Below, piece by piece: positions 16,144-24,348 of a stretch of 43,495 nucleotides of DNA (within the stretch, counting starts at the first letter, position 1; each line of letters starts with the position of its first letter). The DNA comes from an uncultured Bacteroidaceae bacterium (lineage in GTDB: Bacteria > Bacteroidota > Bacteroidia > Bacteroidales > Bacteroidaceae): NCBI GenBank assembly GCA_934426255.1, contig CAKRYD010000022.1, positions 1 through 43,495 of the forward strand. Reading direction: 5' to 3'. The translations under genes and the position numbers were made by a program. Under the pieces are notes generated by a model, which saw only the letters and a list, made by a program, of their open reading frames with translations, did no database searches and was not told the origin of the DNA.

Positions 16144-16188
16144 CCCATCCGAGTGGCGGCATTGGCGCGGAGCGATACCGCGGTGGGG
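16144..16188 (+). repeat. 45-bp structured intergenic repeat, copy 2
   Basis: Second copy of the element at 5316-5360, in the same orientation, with blocks CCGAGTGGCGGC, AGCGATAC and GCGGT in common and imperfectly inverted ends (CCCATCCG with CGGTGGGG). Differences include changes within the end pairs, compatible with but not proving a conserved stem. Confidence 0.65.
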
Positions 16189-16207
16189 AGCATTGATGAA
16201 TGTAGGG

Positions 16208-16278
16208 GCTTGTTTCCCGTTGGGCTTTTCCTGTGTTGAAAGGCCGACGGGAAACAAGCTGTTTTAAGCAGTTTTTTT
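16208..16278 (+). promoter_or_regulatory. Strong leader hairpin and T7 run directly before the GT4 start
   Basis: Perfect 13-bp arms (16208-16220 and 16247-16259) extend inward by several more pairs to a stem of about 20 bp. A T-run (16272-16278) touches the ATG at 16279. The layout is that of an attenuator or intrinsic terminator placed against the gene it would control. The arms contain GTTTCC/GGAAAC as in the array at 17471. Confidence 0.55.
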
Positions 16279-17385
16279 ATGAAGCTTCTGTTTTGTGACA
16301 ACACGATATGGGGGCTTGTCAATTTCCGTGAACCGGTGTTCCGTTGGTTTTACGAGCAGGGCCACGAGGTGGTTCTCGTGGCTCCTTCGGACGAGGGCAC
16401 GGAGATGAAGACAAGCGTCCCTTCGTATGTGAAGTATGTGAGGGTGAAGTTGAAGCGTACAAGTAGGAATCCTTTGAGTGATGTGCTCTACATGTTGCGT
16501 TTGCGAAAGATTTACAGGCGGGAGCGTCCCGACTATATTTTTCACTATACCATCAAGCCCAACATCTATGGTTCTCTGGCTGCCCGTTCTTTGGGCATCC
16601 GCAGTTCGGCCATGGTGGCCGGTCTGGGCTATGCTTTTTCGCGGCGTGGTGTGATGGGTGCTGTGGTGCGTGGGCTGTATGCTGCCGGCTTGAGGTGTGC
16701 CGAGAGGGTCTTTGTTTTGAACGAGGGCAACAGGGCTACGTTGCTCTGCCATGGCATTTGCCGCAGTGACAAGTTGCTGCTGCTCAGTGGCGGTGAGGGT
16801 GTTGACCTTGCGCGTTTTCGCTATTCGGGTGATGCTTTGGGCAGCCATACGGTGTTTTTGATGGTGGCTCGTGTGCTTTATGACAAGGGCTATGCCGAGT
16901 TTGTCGAGGCTGCAAGGCACATCAAGGCTGCGGGCAGTGATGCCGAGTTCTGGCTGCTTGGACCTGTCGATGAGAGCTATCCCAATGCTGTTCCCCAAGC
17001 GATAATAGACGCTGATGTGGAGGCTGGTTATATCAAGTATCTCGGGTTTAGTCGTAATCCTCAGAATATCATGATGTTGCCAGGTGTAGTAGTAGTAGTT
17101 AGTAGCTATCACGAGGGTATGAATCGCTCGTTGATGGAGGCCTGTGCCTTGGGCAAGCCGGTCATTACGACCGAAATTCCGGGTTGTCGTGAGATGGTTG
17201 ATGAGGGTCGTAATGGCTTTTCGGTGCCTCCGAAAGATGCAGAGGCTTTGGCAAAGGCCATGTGGGATTATCTTCAGTTGTCTGAGGGGGCGAAGGCTGC
17301 CATGGGCAGGGCGGGGCGCGAGCTTGCTGAGAAGAGATATGATATAAGGTTGGTTATCAATGAATATGCCAAGATTTTGAGTTAG
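16279..17385 (+). CDS. Glycosyltransferase family 4 (GT-B fold)
   Basis: The N-domain reads MKLLFCDNTIWGLVNFREPV with HYTIKPNIYGSLAARSLGI, and the C-domain has LMVARVLYDKGYAEFVEA (about residue 193), YLGFSRN and SSYHEGMNRSLMEACALGKP (about 275-294), the GT4 E-x7-E donor-binding region, followed by TTEIPGCREMV. It probably adds a sugar early in repeat-unit assembly, at the membrane. Its 368 residues are normal. It is GC-richer than the AT-rich capsule genes upstream and stands alone, separated by the Rpn region, with a hairpin leader of its own. It may be the last capsule gene in this locus. Confidence 0.9.
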   Translation: MKLLFCDNTIWGLVNFREPVFRWFYEQGHEVVLVAPSDEGTEMKTSVPSYVKYVRVKLKRTSRNPLSDVLYMLRLRKIYRRERPDYIFHYTIKPNIYGSLAARSLGIRSSAMVAGLGYAFSRRGVMGAVVRGLYAAGLRCAERVFVLNEGNRATLLCHGICRSDKLLLLSGGEGVDLARFRYSGDALGSHTVFLMVARVLYDKGYAEFVEAARHIKAAGSDAEFWLLGPVDESYPNAVPQAIIDADVEAGYIKYLGFSRNPQNIMMLPGVVVVVSSYHEGMNRSLMEACALGKPVITTEIPGCREMVDEGRNGFSVPPKDAEALAKAMWDYLQLSEGAKAAMGRAGRELAEKRYDIRLVINEYAKILS

Positions 17386-17470
17386 TTTTACTCTGCTTCT
17401 GGGGTGGGCGAAAGGTGCAATGTGCGTGCTGATGTGCGTCGTTGCACCTTTTGTTGTTTCTGCCTGTTGT

Positions 17471-17629
17471 GTGTTTCCTGCCGGGAAACAAGGTGTTCTC
17501 CGTACATGAAACAAGGTGTTTCCTGCCATGAAACAGAGTGTTTCCTGTACATGAAACAGGTAGTTCTCTGTACATGAAACAACCTGTGCTCTGTACATGA
17601 AACAAGGTGTTTCCTGTACATGAAACACT
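17471..17629 (+). repeat. Seven-unit 22-23 bp palindromic array (GTTTC...GAAAC)
   Basis: About seven imperfect units follow each other with no spacers. The commonest form is GTGTTTCCTGTACATGAAAC plus two or three bases. Each full unit is itself a palindrome, GTTTC/GAAAC around TGTACA or similar. The array lies between the ends of the convergent GT4 and nifJ genes. On the minus strand it is open and would read as repeats like FHVQET, which is surely not a real protein. Confidence 0.85.
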
Positions 17630-17679
17630 TTTCGATGTGCTTGATGGCAGACTGTGATGCCTGGGGCTGGTATATAACG

Positions 17680-17717
17680 ACAGGAAGCAAGCTCCCTTGC
17701 GGGTGCCTGCCTCCTGT
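17680..17717 (-). terminator. Probable terminator of nifJ
   Basis: On the minus strand just after the nifJ stop, 13-bp arms (17705-17717 and 17680-17692, two G-U pairs) enclose a further CCC/GGG pair capped by GCAA. Only a weak U-rich tail follows. It may work for both converging genes. Confidence 0.6.
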
Positions 17718-17737
17718 TGTGTTAAAGGCTGTTCAGA

Positions 17738-20700
17738 CTACAAGCTCCAGTCTTCTTTGCTTTTGCGTATGTAGCTCTGGTAGCGGCGCTGTGCTGCCTT
17801 TTCGGTTTCGTCGAATAGTTCCTGTGCCTCGTTGGGCAAGGCTTTTTTGAGCGAAAGGAAGCGCACTTCACCGTTAAGGTAGTCTTGGAATTTGCTCCAG
17901 TCGGGCTCTTTGGAGTCGAGGGTGAAGGGGTTCTTTCCTTCGGCTTCGAGTGCCGGGTTGAATCTCCACAGGTGCCAGTATCCGCATTCCACGGCCTTGG
18001 CTTCTTCGGCCTGGCTCTTGCCCATGCCGCCCTTGGCTTTGAGTCCGTGGTTGATACAGGGTGCGTAGGCTATGATGAGCGAAGGTCCATGGTAGGCTTC
18101 TGCCTCACGTATGGCCTTGAGGCACTGGGCCTGGTCGGCTCCCATGGCTACTTGTGCCACATAGACATATCCATAAGTGGTCTGCATAAGGCCGAGGTCT
18201 TTCTTGGTGACCCGCTTGCCGCTGGCTGCAAATTGTGCGATGGCTCCGATAGGTGTTGCCTTGGAAGCCTGTCCTCCTGTGTTGGAGTATACTTCGGTGT
18301 CGAGCACCAGGATGTTGACGTCTTCACCGCTGGCCAATACATGGTCGAGACCTCCGTAGCCTATGTCATAGGAAGCACCGTCGCCTCCGATGATCCACTG
18401 GCTGCGCTTTGTAAGATAGTGGGTCAGCTGTTTCAGTTGTTGGCATGTGGGGCATCCTGCTTTTGCACCTTCGTCTATCATAGGTGTGAGCTTGTCGGCT
18501 GCGGCACGGCTTGCTGCGGCATCGTCTTTTCCGCTGATCCATTCCTGGGCTGCTTCCTTGAAGGCTGCCGGAGTCGATTCGGCGGCTATTGCGCTGTTGA
18601 GCAGCTCTGTGATGCGGTTGCGCATCTTTTTGTTGGCAAGTACCATACCCATGCCAAACTCGCAGAAGTCTTCAAACAGGGAGTTGGCCCAGGCCGGACC
18701 CTGACCTTTGGCGTTGGTGGTATAGGGGGTAGAGGGTATGGAGCCCGAGTAGATCGACGAGCATCCTGTGGCGTTGGCAATCATCTGACGGTCGCCGAAG
18801 AGCTGGCTCACGAGTTTCACGTAGGGAGTTTCGCCACATCCCGAGCATGCTCCGCTGAACTCGAAGAGCGGTTGGGCAAACTGCGAGTTCTTGGGATTCA
18901 TCATGATGTCTACCTTGTCTTGCTTTGAGGTGACTTTGTTGACGCAATAGCTCCAGTTGGCATCTTCGGCCAATTCGTTTTCGAGCGGCACCATGGTGAG
19001 AGCCTTGTTGCCTTTCATGCCCGGACATACGTCGACGCAGTTGCCGCAGCCCAGGCAGTCCATCACGTCAACCTGCATGCGGAAGTGCATGCCCTTAAGG
19101 GCTGCAGGTGCTTTCATCTCGATAGTGGCACCGTTGATTCCCTTGGCTTCGTCGGCATCGAGCACGAACGGACGGATGGCGGCGTGGGGGCATACAAACG
19201 AACATTTGTTACACTGGATGCAGTTTTCGGCATTCCACGTGGGCACGAATGTGGCAACGCCACGTTTCTCATATGCAGCCGTGCCCTGCAGCCATGTGCC
19301 ATCTTCGATGCCTTTGTATGCAGATACGGGCAGCAAATCGCCGTTTTGTGCATTGATGGGGCGTACAAGTTCGGATATGAAAGCCGGCTCATCGCGAACT
19401 GTTTTCTCGTCATCCGGAAGCTCGGCCCATGCGGGATCGATGGTCAGGGTCTTGTATTCGCCGCCGCGGTCGACTGCCTGGTAGTTCTTGTCTACCACGT
19501 CTTGTCCCTTCTTTCCATAACTCTTTACGATGAATTTCTTCATCTGTTCAACGGCAAGGTCTACGGGGATTACCTCTGTGATGCGGAAGAAAGCCGACTG
19601 CAGAATAGTGTTGGTGCGGTTGCCAAGTCCTATTTCCTGAGCTATCTTTGTGGCATTAATGTAGTAGACGGTAATGTGATGTTCGGCAAAATATTTCTTG
19701 ACATGGTTAGGCAGGTTCTTGGCCAGTTCGTCTCCTTCCCAAATGGTGTTGAGCAGGAATGTGCCGCCGTCGCGCAGTCCGCGCAGCACATCATACATGT
19801 GAAGATAGGCCTGCACATGGCATGCTACAAAGTTAGGAGTCTTGATTTGATAGGTAGAACGTATGGGGGTGTCGCCAAAACGCAGGTGCGAGCAGGTGAA
19901 ACCTCCCGACTTCTTTGAGTCGTAGCTGAAGTAAGCCTGGCAATACTTGTCGGTGTTGTCGCCGATAATCTTCACTGAATTCTTGTTGGCACCTACTGTA
20001 CCGTCGGCACCCAAACCGAAGAACTTGGCTTCGAAGATGCCTTCGCCTCCCAGTGCCATCTCCTTTTCCAGTGGGAGCGATTGGAAAGTAACGTCGTCAA
20101 CGATGCCTACGGTAAAGTGGTCTTTGGGCTCGGGCAAGGCAAGATTGTCAAACACAGATACTATCATTGTAGGTGTGGTGTCGCACGAACCCAGTCCGTA
20201 GCGGCCGCCTACGATGAGCGGACGTTCCTTGACATCATAGAAGGCATCCTTGACATCAAGATACAAAGGCTCGCCATTGGCTCCCGGCTCTTTGGTACGG
20301 TCGAGCACGGCAATCCTCTTGCATGTCTTTGGTACGGCGGCCAACAGGTGCTTTACTGAGAACGGGCGGTAGAGGTGCACGCTGATCATACCCACCTTTT
20401 CGCCTTTGGCGTTCATGTAGTCAATGGCTTCGCGGGCTGCTTCTGTAACGGATCCCATGCAGATAATTATGCGTTCGGCATCGTCGGCTCCATAGTAAGA
20501 GAACAGCTTGTACTCACGTCCGGTTATCTTGGATACCTCATCCATGTATTTCTCCACAATGGCCGGCACTGCATCATAGAAAGGATTGCAGCTCTCTCTG
20601 TGGGCAAAGAATGTTTCGGGGTTTTCGGCCATTCCGCGTGCCACCGGATGTTCGGGGGTGAGCGCACGCTCACGGAAGGCTTCTACCTTGTCCATCGGAA

Positions 20701-21289
20701 CCAGCGGACGCAGGTCTTCCTGATCCATGGCCTCAATCTTCTGATATTCGTGTGAGGTGCGGAATCCGTCGAAGAAGTTGATGAAAGGCACACGGCTGTC
20801 AAGAGTAGCCAGGTGGGCTACAGCCGACAAGTCCATCACTTCCTGTACAGAACCTTCGCACAACATGGCGAAACCTGTCTGGCGGCAAGCCATGACATCA
20901 CTATGATCACCGAATATACAGAGGGAGTGGGTAGCCAGAGTGCGGGCTGAAACATGGAATACGCACGGCAACAGTTCACCGGCTATCTTGTACATGTTGG
21001 GTATCATCAGCAACAGACCTTGTGATGCCGTAAAGGTGGTGGTAAGTGCACCGGCTTGTAAAGAACCGTGTACAGCACCTGCAGCACCGCCTTCGCTTTG
21101 CATTTCCTGCACGGAAACAGTGTCGCCGAACAGGTTTTTGCGACCTTGGGCAGCCCATTCATCCACATGTTCTGCCATGGGAGAACTTGGAGTGATAGGA
21201 TAGATGGCAGCTACTTCCGAGAACATATAGGCAATGTGCGCGGCGGCTTGGTTACCATCACAAGTCATAAACTTTTTTTGTTTTGTCAT
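17738..21289 (-). CDS. nifJ: Pyruvate:ferredoxin (flavodoxin) oxidoreductase
   Basis: The enzyme oxidises pyruvate with CoA to acetyl-CoA and CO2 and passes electrons to ferredoxin or flavodoxin, a central step of anaerobic metabolism in the cytoplasm. All domains of the single-chain form are present: pyruvate site AIYPITPSSPMAEHVDEW (28-45), the two-cluster ferredoxin domain with cysteines 690/693/696/700 and 745/748/751/755, the proximal cluster ligands C815, C818, C843 and C1078, and the thiamine diphosphate site GGDGASYDIGYGG (968-980) with NTGGQASK (1003-1010). The length of 1183 residues is normal. It is preceded on the same strand, 48 bp away, by an AAA ATPase gene. Function is secure. 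Confidence 0.97.
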   Translation of the reverse strand: MTKQKKFMTCDGNQAAAHIAYMFSEVAAIYPITPSSPMAEHVDEWAAQGRKNLFGDTVSVQEMQSEGGAAGAVHGSLQAGALTTTFTASQGLLLMIPNMYKIAGELLPCVFHVSARTLATHSLCIFGDHSDVMACRQTGFAMLCEGSVQEVMDLSAVAHLATLDSRVPFINFFDGFRTSHEYQKIEAMDQEDLRPLVPMDKVEAFRERALTPEHPVARGMAENPETFFAHRESCNPFYDAVPAIVEKYMDEVSKITGREYKLFSYYGADDAERIIICMGSVTEAAREAIDYMNAKGEKVGMISVHLYRPFSVKHLLAAVPKTCKRIAVLDRTKEPGANGEPLYLDVKDAFYDVKERPLIVGGRYGLGSCDTTPTMIVSVFDNLALPEPKDHFTVGIVDDVTFQSLPLEKEMALGGEGIFEAKFFGLGADGTVGANKNSVKIIGDNTDKYCQAYFSYDSKKSGGFTCSHLRFGDTPIRSTYQIKTPNFVACHVQAYLHMYDVLRGLRDGGTFLLNTIWEGDELAKNLPNHVKKYFAEHHITVYYINATKIAQEIGLGNRTNTILQSAFFRITEVIPVDLAVEQMKKFIVKSYGKKGQDVVDKNYQAVDRGGEYKTLTIDPAWAELPDDEKTVRDEPAFISELVRPINAQNGDLLPVSAYKGIEDGTWLQGTAAYEKRGVATFVPTWNAENCIQCNKCSFVCPHAAIRPFVLDADEAKGINGATIEMKAPAALKGMHFRMQVDVMDCLGCGNCVDVCPGMKGNKALTMVPLENELAEDANWSYCVNKVTSKQDKVDIMMNPKNSQFAQPLFEFSGACSGCGETPYVKLVSQLFGDRQMIANATGCSSIYSGSIPSTPYTTNAKGQGPAWANSLFEDFCEFGMGMVLANKKMRNRITELLNSAIAAESTPAAFKEAAQEWISGKDDAAASRAAADKLTPMIDEGAKAGCPTCQQLKQLTHYLTKRSQWIIGGDGASYDIGYGGLDHVLASGEDVNILVLDTEVYSNTGGQASKATPIGAIAQFAASGKRVTKKDLGLMQTTYGYVYVAQVAMGADQAQCLKAIREAEAYHGPSLIIAYAPCINHGLKAKGGMGKSQAEEAKAVECGYWHLWRFNPALEAEGKNPFTLDSKEPDWSKFQDYLNGEVRFLSLKKALPNEAQELFDETEKAAQRRYQSYIRKSKEDWSL

Positions 21290-21337
21290 ATACGTATTGT
21301 ATTTTGTAGAAAGTTAAAAACCAATTGAATAATGAAC

Positions 21338-22519
21338 TTAGTAGAGGAACCCGAACATCCAGATGGGAATGTCGTTTTCGCGTCCTACCTCAGTATTATA
21401 GCGGGCATAATAGATGCCTTGTTCCTTGCGCTTCTTCTTGTTCTTGTCGCAAACGCAAATCTGCTTGTCGCCGTCGATGATATACAGCCCCGGCTTCTTG
21501 CTTACCTCAACCGTGTGGTGACGCCAAATGCTATTGGTGAAGAAAGTCTCCATCACCTCCTGGTCGGAAGGCACACCGCTCAGGATGGAATAAAGCAGAT
21601 TGGTGTTGTGGAGCAGTATGCGTGCCGGCTTCTTGGGTCCCATACCTTTGTTCTTGTATATCTGGTGTATCAGGCGCGCCTCCTCAAGGTTCTTCATGTA
21701 GTTCATCACAGTGGCCCTCGACGTGCCTATGTCGTTGGCCAAATTGCTCACATTGGGCGAGCTGCCGTCCGAGAAGGCTAAGAGATACAACAGCTTCTTG
21801 AGACGTGGCAGATACTTCACATCGATTTGCTTGATGAACAGGATGTCGACTTCCAACATCATGTTGATGGACTTCAGCAGATTCTCGGTGAAGTTGTGGT
21901 TCTCCATATAGAACGGATAGTAACCATGGTGAAGGTAGTTTTGCAAGTAGTTCCACGGACGCACTTTAATCAGGATGTTCTTTTGCGTAAGCTCAGTCCT
22001 GTAGAGTATGTCTTCCAGAGAAATGCGTGGCAGGTTGGCCTGAGTCTGCAGGTTGATGTATTCACGGAACGAGAATCCGTGCAACACATAGCAATGGCTG
22101 ATCTTGCTGAGCTCGTGCTCTTCGGCATCGGGGCGTTCTACGGTAGTCGTGGCATAGATAATGTGCAACTGTGGAAACCTGTGGTAGCATTCGCACAATT
22201 CGTCCTGCCATCCGTTCTGCTTGAACACCTGATCGATAATCAGTACTCTGCCTCCCCGCTTGACAAACTCTTCGGCAAAGTCGACAATGCCACGTCCCTG
22301 GAAATAGAAGCTGTTCATGTTGATGTACAGGCAACGACCCAGGTTCACATTGAAGTTCTTCTTTGCATATTGCAGAAGGAATGTTGTTTTACCCACGCCG
22401 CGAGGTCCCTTGATTCCTATCATACGGTATCCCCAGTCAATTTCGTTCATCAAAGGGCGTGTCATGGTGCAATCTGTATGTTCTATCAGATATGCATGTC
22501 TTTGAAAGAAGTTCTCCAT
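21338..22519 (-). CDS. AAA family ATPase with winged helix (AAA_14/DUF4143 type)
   Basis: Walker A is GPRGVGKTT (38-46). The Walker B strand RVLIIDQVFK (91-100) has glutamine where the family normally has the catalytic glutamate (IDE). Sensor region IIYATTTVER follows, then a winged-helix stretch (NLANDIGTSRATVMNYMKNL, about 260-279) and a C-terminal domain with VSKKPGLYIIDGDKQICV. Proteins of this design are abundant in Bacteroidales and of unknown role. The N-terminal ATG is preceded by a TACTTTTG promoter box on the minus strand. It lies 48 bp upstream of nifJ in the same direction and may share its transcript. Confidence 0.8.
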   Translation of the reverse strand: MENFFQRHAYLIEHTDCTMTRPLMNEIDWGYRMIGIKGPRGVGKTTFLLQYAKKNFNVNLGRCLYINMNSFYFQGRGIVDFAEEFVKRGGRVLIIDQVFKQNGWQDELCECYHRFPQLHIIYATTTVERPDAEEHELSKISHCYVLHGFSFREYINLQTQANLPRISLEDILYRTELTQKNILIKVRPWNYLQNYLHHGYYPFYMENHNFTENLLKSINMMLEVDILFIKQIDVKYLPRLKKLLYLLAFSDGSSPNVSNLANDIGTSRATVMNYMKNLEEARLIHQIYKNKGMGPKKPARILLHNTNLLYSILSGVPSDQEVMETFFTNSIWRHHTVEVSKKPGLYIIDGDKQICVCDKNKKKRKEQGIYYARYNTEVGRENDIPIWMFGFLY

Positions 22520-22541
22520 ATCTACACTTTATTTTTACGCT

Positions 22542-22550
22542 GCAAAAGTA
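22542..22550 (-). promoter_or_regulatory. -7 box of the AAA ATPase gene
   Basis: On the minus strand TACTTTTGC fits the Bacteroidetes TAnnTTTG box, 23 bp before the ATG at 22519. No good TTTG at -33 is visible. Confidence 0.5.
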
Positions 22551-22603
22551 CAAAAATCCATCGTATTTGTTACTTTAGAGTGGCAATTTTGTGACGTAAA
22601 ATG

Positions 22604-22611
22604 TAACTTTG
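22604..22611 (+). promoter_or_regulatory. -7 box very close to the ATP-grasp gene start
   Basis: TAACTTTG ends only 4 bp before the ATG at 22616. If used, transcription would begin at or next to the start codon, giving a leaderless mRNA. The -33 element is not convincing. Confidence 0.45.
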
Positions 22612-22615
22612 TACC

Positions 22616-23785
22616 ATGAATTTATTCTTCTTTAATTATTCTCACGACCTGGCACTGGCAAATGGCTGTTCCAATTACATTTTGCCGCGCCATGTGGTCA
22701 TGCTCGAGCGCGACCTGATGCCTTTGGCTGCCTTTTGCGCACAAAGGGATGACGTTGTAGTTGTGGATAAAGGTCTGACGGCTGCCTGTCGTGATTTCTA
22801 TGGCTCGATATGCCGTGATGTGGGCTTTGCGGACCTTTCAGGGCTCCATGAGATAAAAGGCAATTTGCGTCCGTGGGGCATAGACCGCCGCCTGCAACGC
22901 GAATTGCTGAAGTCGGGGTTTTCCTGCAACTTTTGCAGTGACGATATAGACAATCTTTACCGTTTGTCTTCGCGTCTGGTAGCCTCCCGCGTGTTGGCCC
23001 AATTGCGCCGGCAGCTTCCCGAACTCCCTCTGTGCGGCCAATCTGTGGCCTGCCACACAGAAACGGAAATCAGGCAGGCGGTAGCAGCCCACCCTTCAAC
23101 CCTACTCAAAGCCCCGTGGTCGGGCAGTGGAAGGGGACTGCGCTTTGCTTCGTCCCAGATAGTGCCGCCGGTGTCGGGGTGGTGCACCAACATCTTGCAG
23201 ACGCAAGGCGCAGTGATGGTCGAGCCTCTATATTATAAGGTAACAGACCTTGCGGCCGAATTTTTCGCGGAGCCTACCGGAGCCGTGCATTATGCTGGAC
23301 TTTCCGTTTTTCAAACAACAGAGCGTTGTACTTATCTCGGCAATGTCGTAGCTCCGCAATCCATGCTGGAACAGATGGCTTTTGCCGGTATAGGCGTCTC
23401 TGTATACCGTGAGGTGGTTGGCAGTCTGGAGCGTCTGTTGGAAGACTGTATAGCGAAACGTTATACAGGGCCGTTGGGCGTAGACATGATGATTTGCCGT
23501 GACAGGGAGGGACTGAAGCTACATCCTTGTGTGGAAATCAACATGCGCAGCACCATGGGTATACTCTCGCTCAGCCTTGAGCGGCTTGTTAGTGAGCAAT
23601 GTACAGCCCAGTTCCTAATGCGCTATGAGCATACCGCAGAGGCTCTTCGGGCATATGCCGCAGCATTGGAGCCTCCGTGCCTTGATGCCAAAGGACGGTT
23701 GCTCAGTGGTTGCCTGCCACTGGTACCCATCCTGCCCGACACTCGTTATCTGGCTTGGCTCACAGCTACACCATCAGCAGTGTAA
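22616..23785 (+). CDS. ATP-grasp-like protein of unknown function
   Basis: The 389-residue protein starts MNLFFFNYSHDLALANG, an opening that looks conserved and supports this ATG. The central and C-terminal parts carry ATP-grasp features: LLKAPWSGSGRGLR (163-176, a phosphate-gripping loop), VEPLYYKVTDLAAEFF (202-217) and the metal site GPLGVDMM...HPCVEINMR (285-311, with the E-x-N-x-R pattern). ATP-grasp enzymes join a carboxylate to an amine or thiol through an acylphosphate; nothing here identifies the substrate. It stands alone between divergent and convergent neighbours. Its promoter box abuts the start codon. Confidence 0.7.
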   Translation: MNLFFFNYSHDLALANGCSNYILPRHVVMLERDLMPLAAFCAQRDDVVVVDKGLTAACRDFYGSICRDVGFADLSGLHEIKGNLRPWGIDRRLQRELLKSGFSCNFCSDDIDNLYRLSSRLVASRVLAQLRRQLPELPLCGQSVACHTETEIRQAVAAHPSTLLKAPWSGSGRGLRFASSQIVPPVSGWCTNILQTQGAVMVEPLYYKVTDLAAEFFAEPTGAVHYAGLSVFQTTERCTYLGNVVAPQSMLEQMAFAGIGVSVYREVVGSLERLLEDCIAKRYTGPLGVDMMICRDREGLKLHPCVEINMRSTMGILSLSLERLVSEQCTAQFLMRYEHTAEALRAYAAALEPPCLDAKGRLLSGCLPLVPILPDTRYLAWLTATPSAV

Positions 23786-23830
23786 TATATAGTCGGTCTT
23801 TCGATGATATATGTAAAGTCGTGATCGGTA

Positions 23831-24346
23831 TTATTCCAGTCTGCCATATTTCATTTCTTCTCCTTTTCTGTCATATTGTTTGCGTTTGCCCGATGGCGGT
23901 TCTGTAAGGGTGATTCTTACAACTATTGTGTGAGACAATGAACGGGCGATGCTTTCTTCAAAGGCTTCCATGTGTTGGGGCAGAAAGCGTTGACATATCA
24001 ATCGAAGTGCATAGATCTTTTCTGCATCATTGGTGACTATCTCTGCTCTCCCGAATGCAATAGCAGACTTGTATTGCAGTGTGAAACTTCCGTCTTTAGG
24101 CCCGACGGTAGGTGTGCAGCGGGAAACGGCTGAAAGGCAAACTTCCGGATGTGCCTTGATGGCTTCCAACTTCTTGCCTTCCAAAGCACCGTGGAAATAC
24201 CAGTCAGCATCATTGTCGGATGCCAGCGACAGAGGCAGGCCGTATGCCTTATCCTCGGCATCTACAAAACTAACGGTTATATAGGGTGCTTTGTGCATCA
24301 CTTCCAATGCCCATTGGCTGTCCATTGCTCTTGACTTTTTTCTCAT
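23831..24346 (-). CDS. NimA-like pyridoxamine 5'-phosphate oxidase family protein
   Basis: This 171-residue split-barrel flavoprotein has APYITVSFVDAEDKAYGLPL, DWYFHGALEGKKLEAIKAHP and VCLSAVS, the pattern of the FMN-binding family that includes 5-nitroimidazole reductases (Nim) of Bacteroides. Relatives reduce small aromatic or nitro compounds, but most members of this wider family have no proven role, so resistance should not be assumed. It is the last gene of a four-gene minus-strand cluster and starts 2 bp after the AlkZ-related gene ends. The nearby flavin reductase could supply reduced flavin. Confidence 0.8.
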   Translation of the reverse strand: MRKKSRAMDSQWALEVMHKAPYITVSFVDAEDKAYGLPLSLASDNDADWYFHGALEGKKLEAIKAHPEVCLSAVSRCTPTVGPKDGSFTLQYKSAIAFGRAEIVTNDAEKIYALRLICQRFLPQHMEAFEESIARSLSHTIVVRITLTEPPSGKRKQYDRKGEEMKYGRLE

Positions 24347-24348
24347 CG

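Noticed and set aside
16361..16382. 8-bp inverted repeat early in the GT4 gene as a third member of the GT hairpin set
   Set aside because: Single, short, and at a different protein position (in the N-terminal GHEVVLV strand), so it can be chance from codon choice.
16264..17628. 454-residue open frame on the minus strand opposite the GT4 gene and the repeat array
   Set aside because: It is the mirror of the GT4 coding frame, which has clear family motifs. Its product is low-complexity and rich in His, Thr and Gln, and its start lies in the tandem array.
17471..17629. CRISPR array
   Set aside because: The units follow one another with no unique spacers and vary in sequence, and no cas genes are nearby.
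17471..17629. parS centromere cluster
   Set aside because: Half-sites TGTTTC and GAAACA are similar, but the consensus centre CACGTG is absent and spacing is longer than the 16-bp parS. Kept only as a question in the findings.
17885..18928. 347-residue plus-strand open frame, with another at 19085-19918
   Set aside because: Both lie opposite nifJ, whose full-length motif set is intact. Long antisense frames are expected in GC-richer, codon-biased genes.
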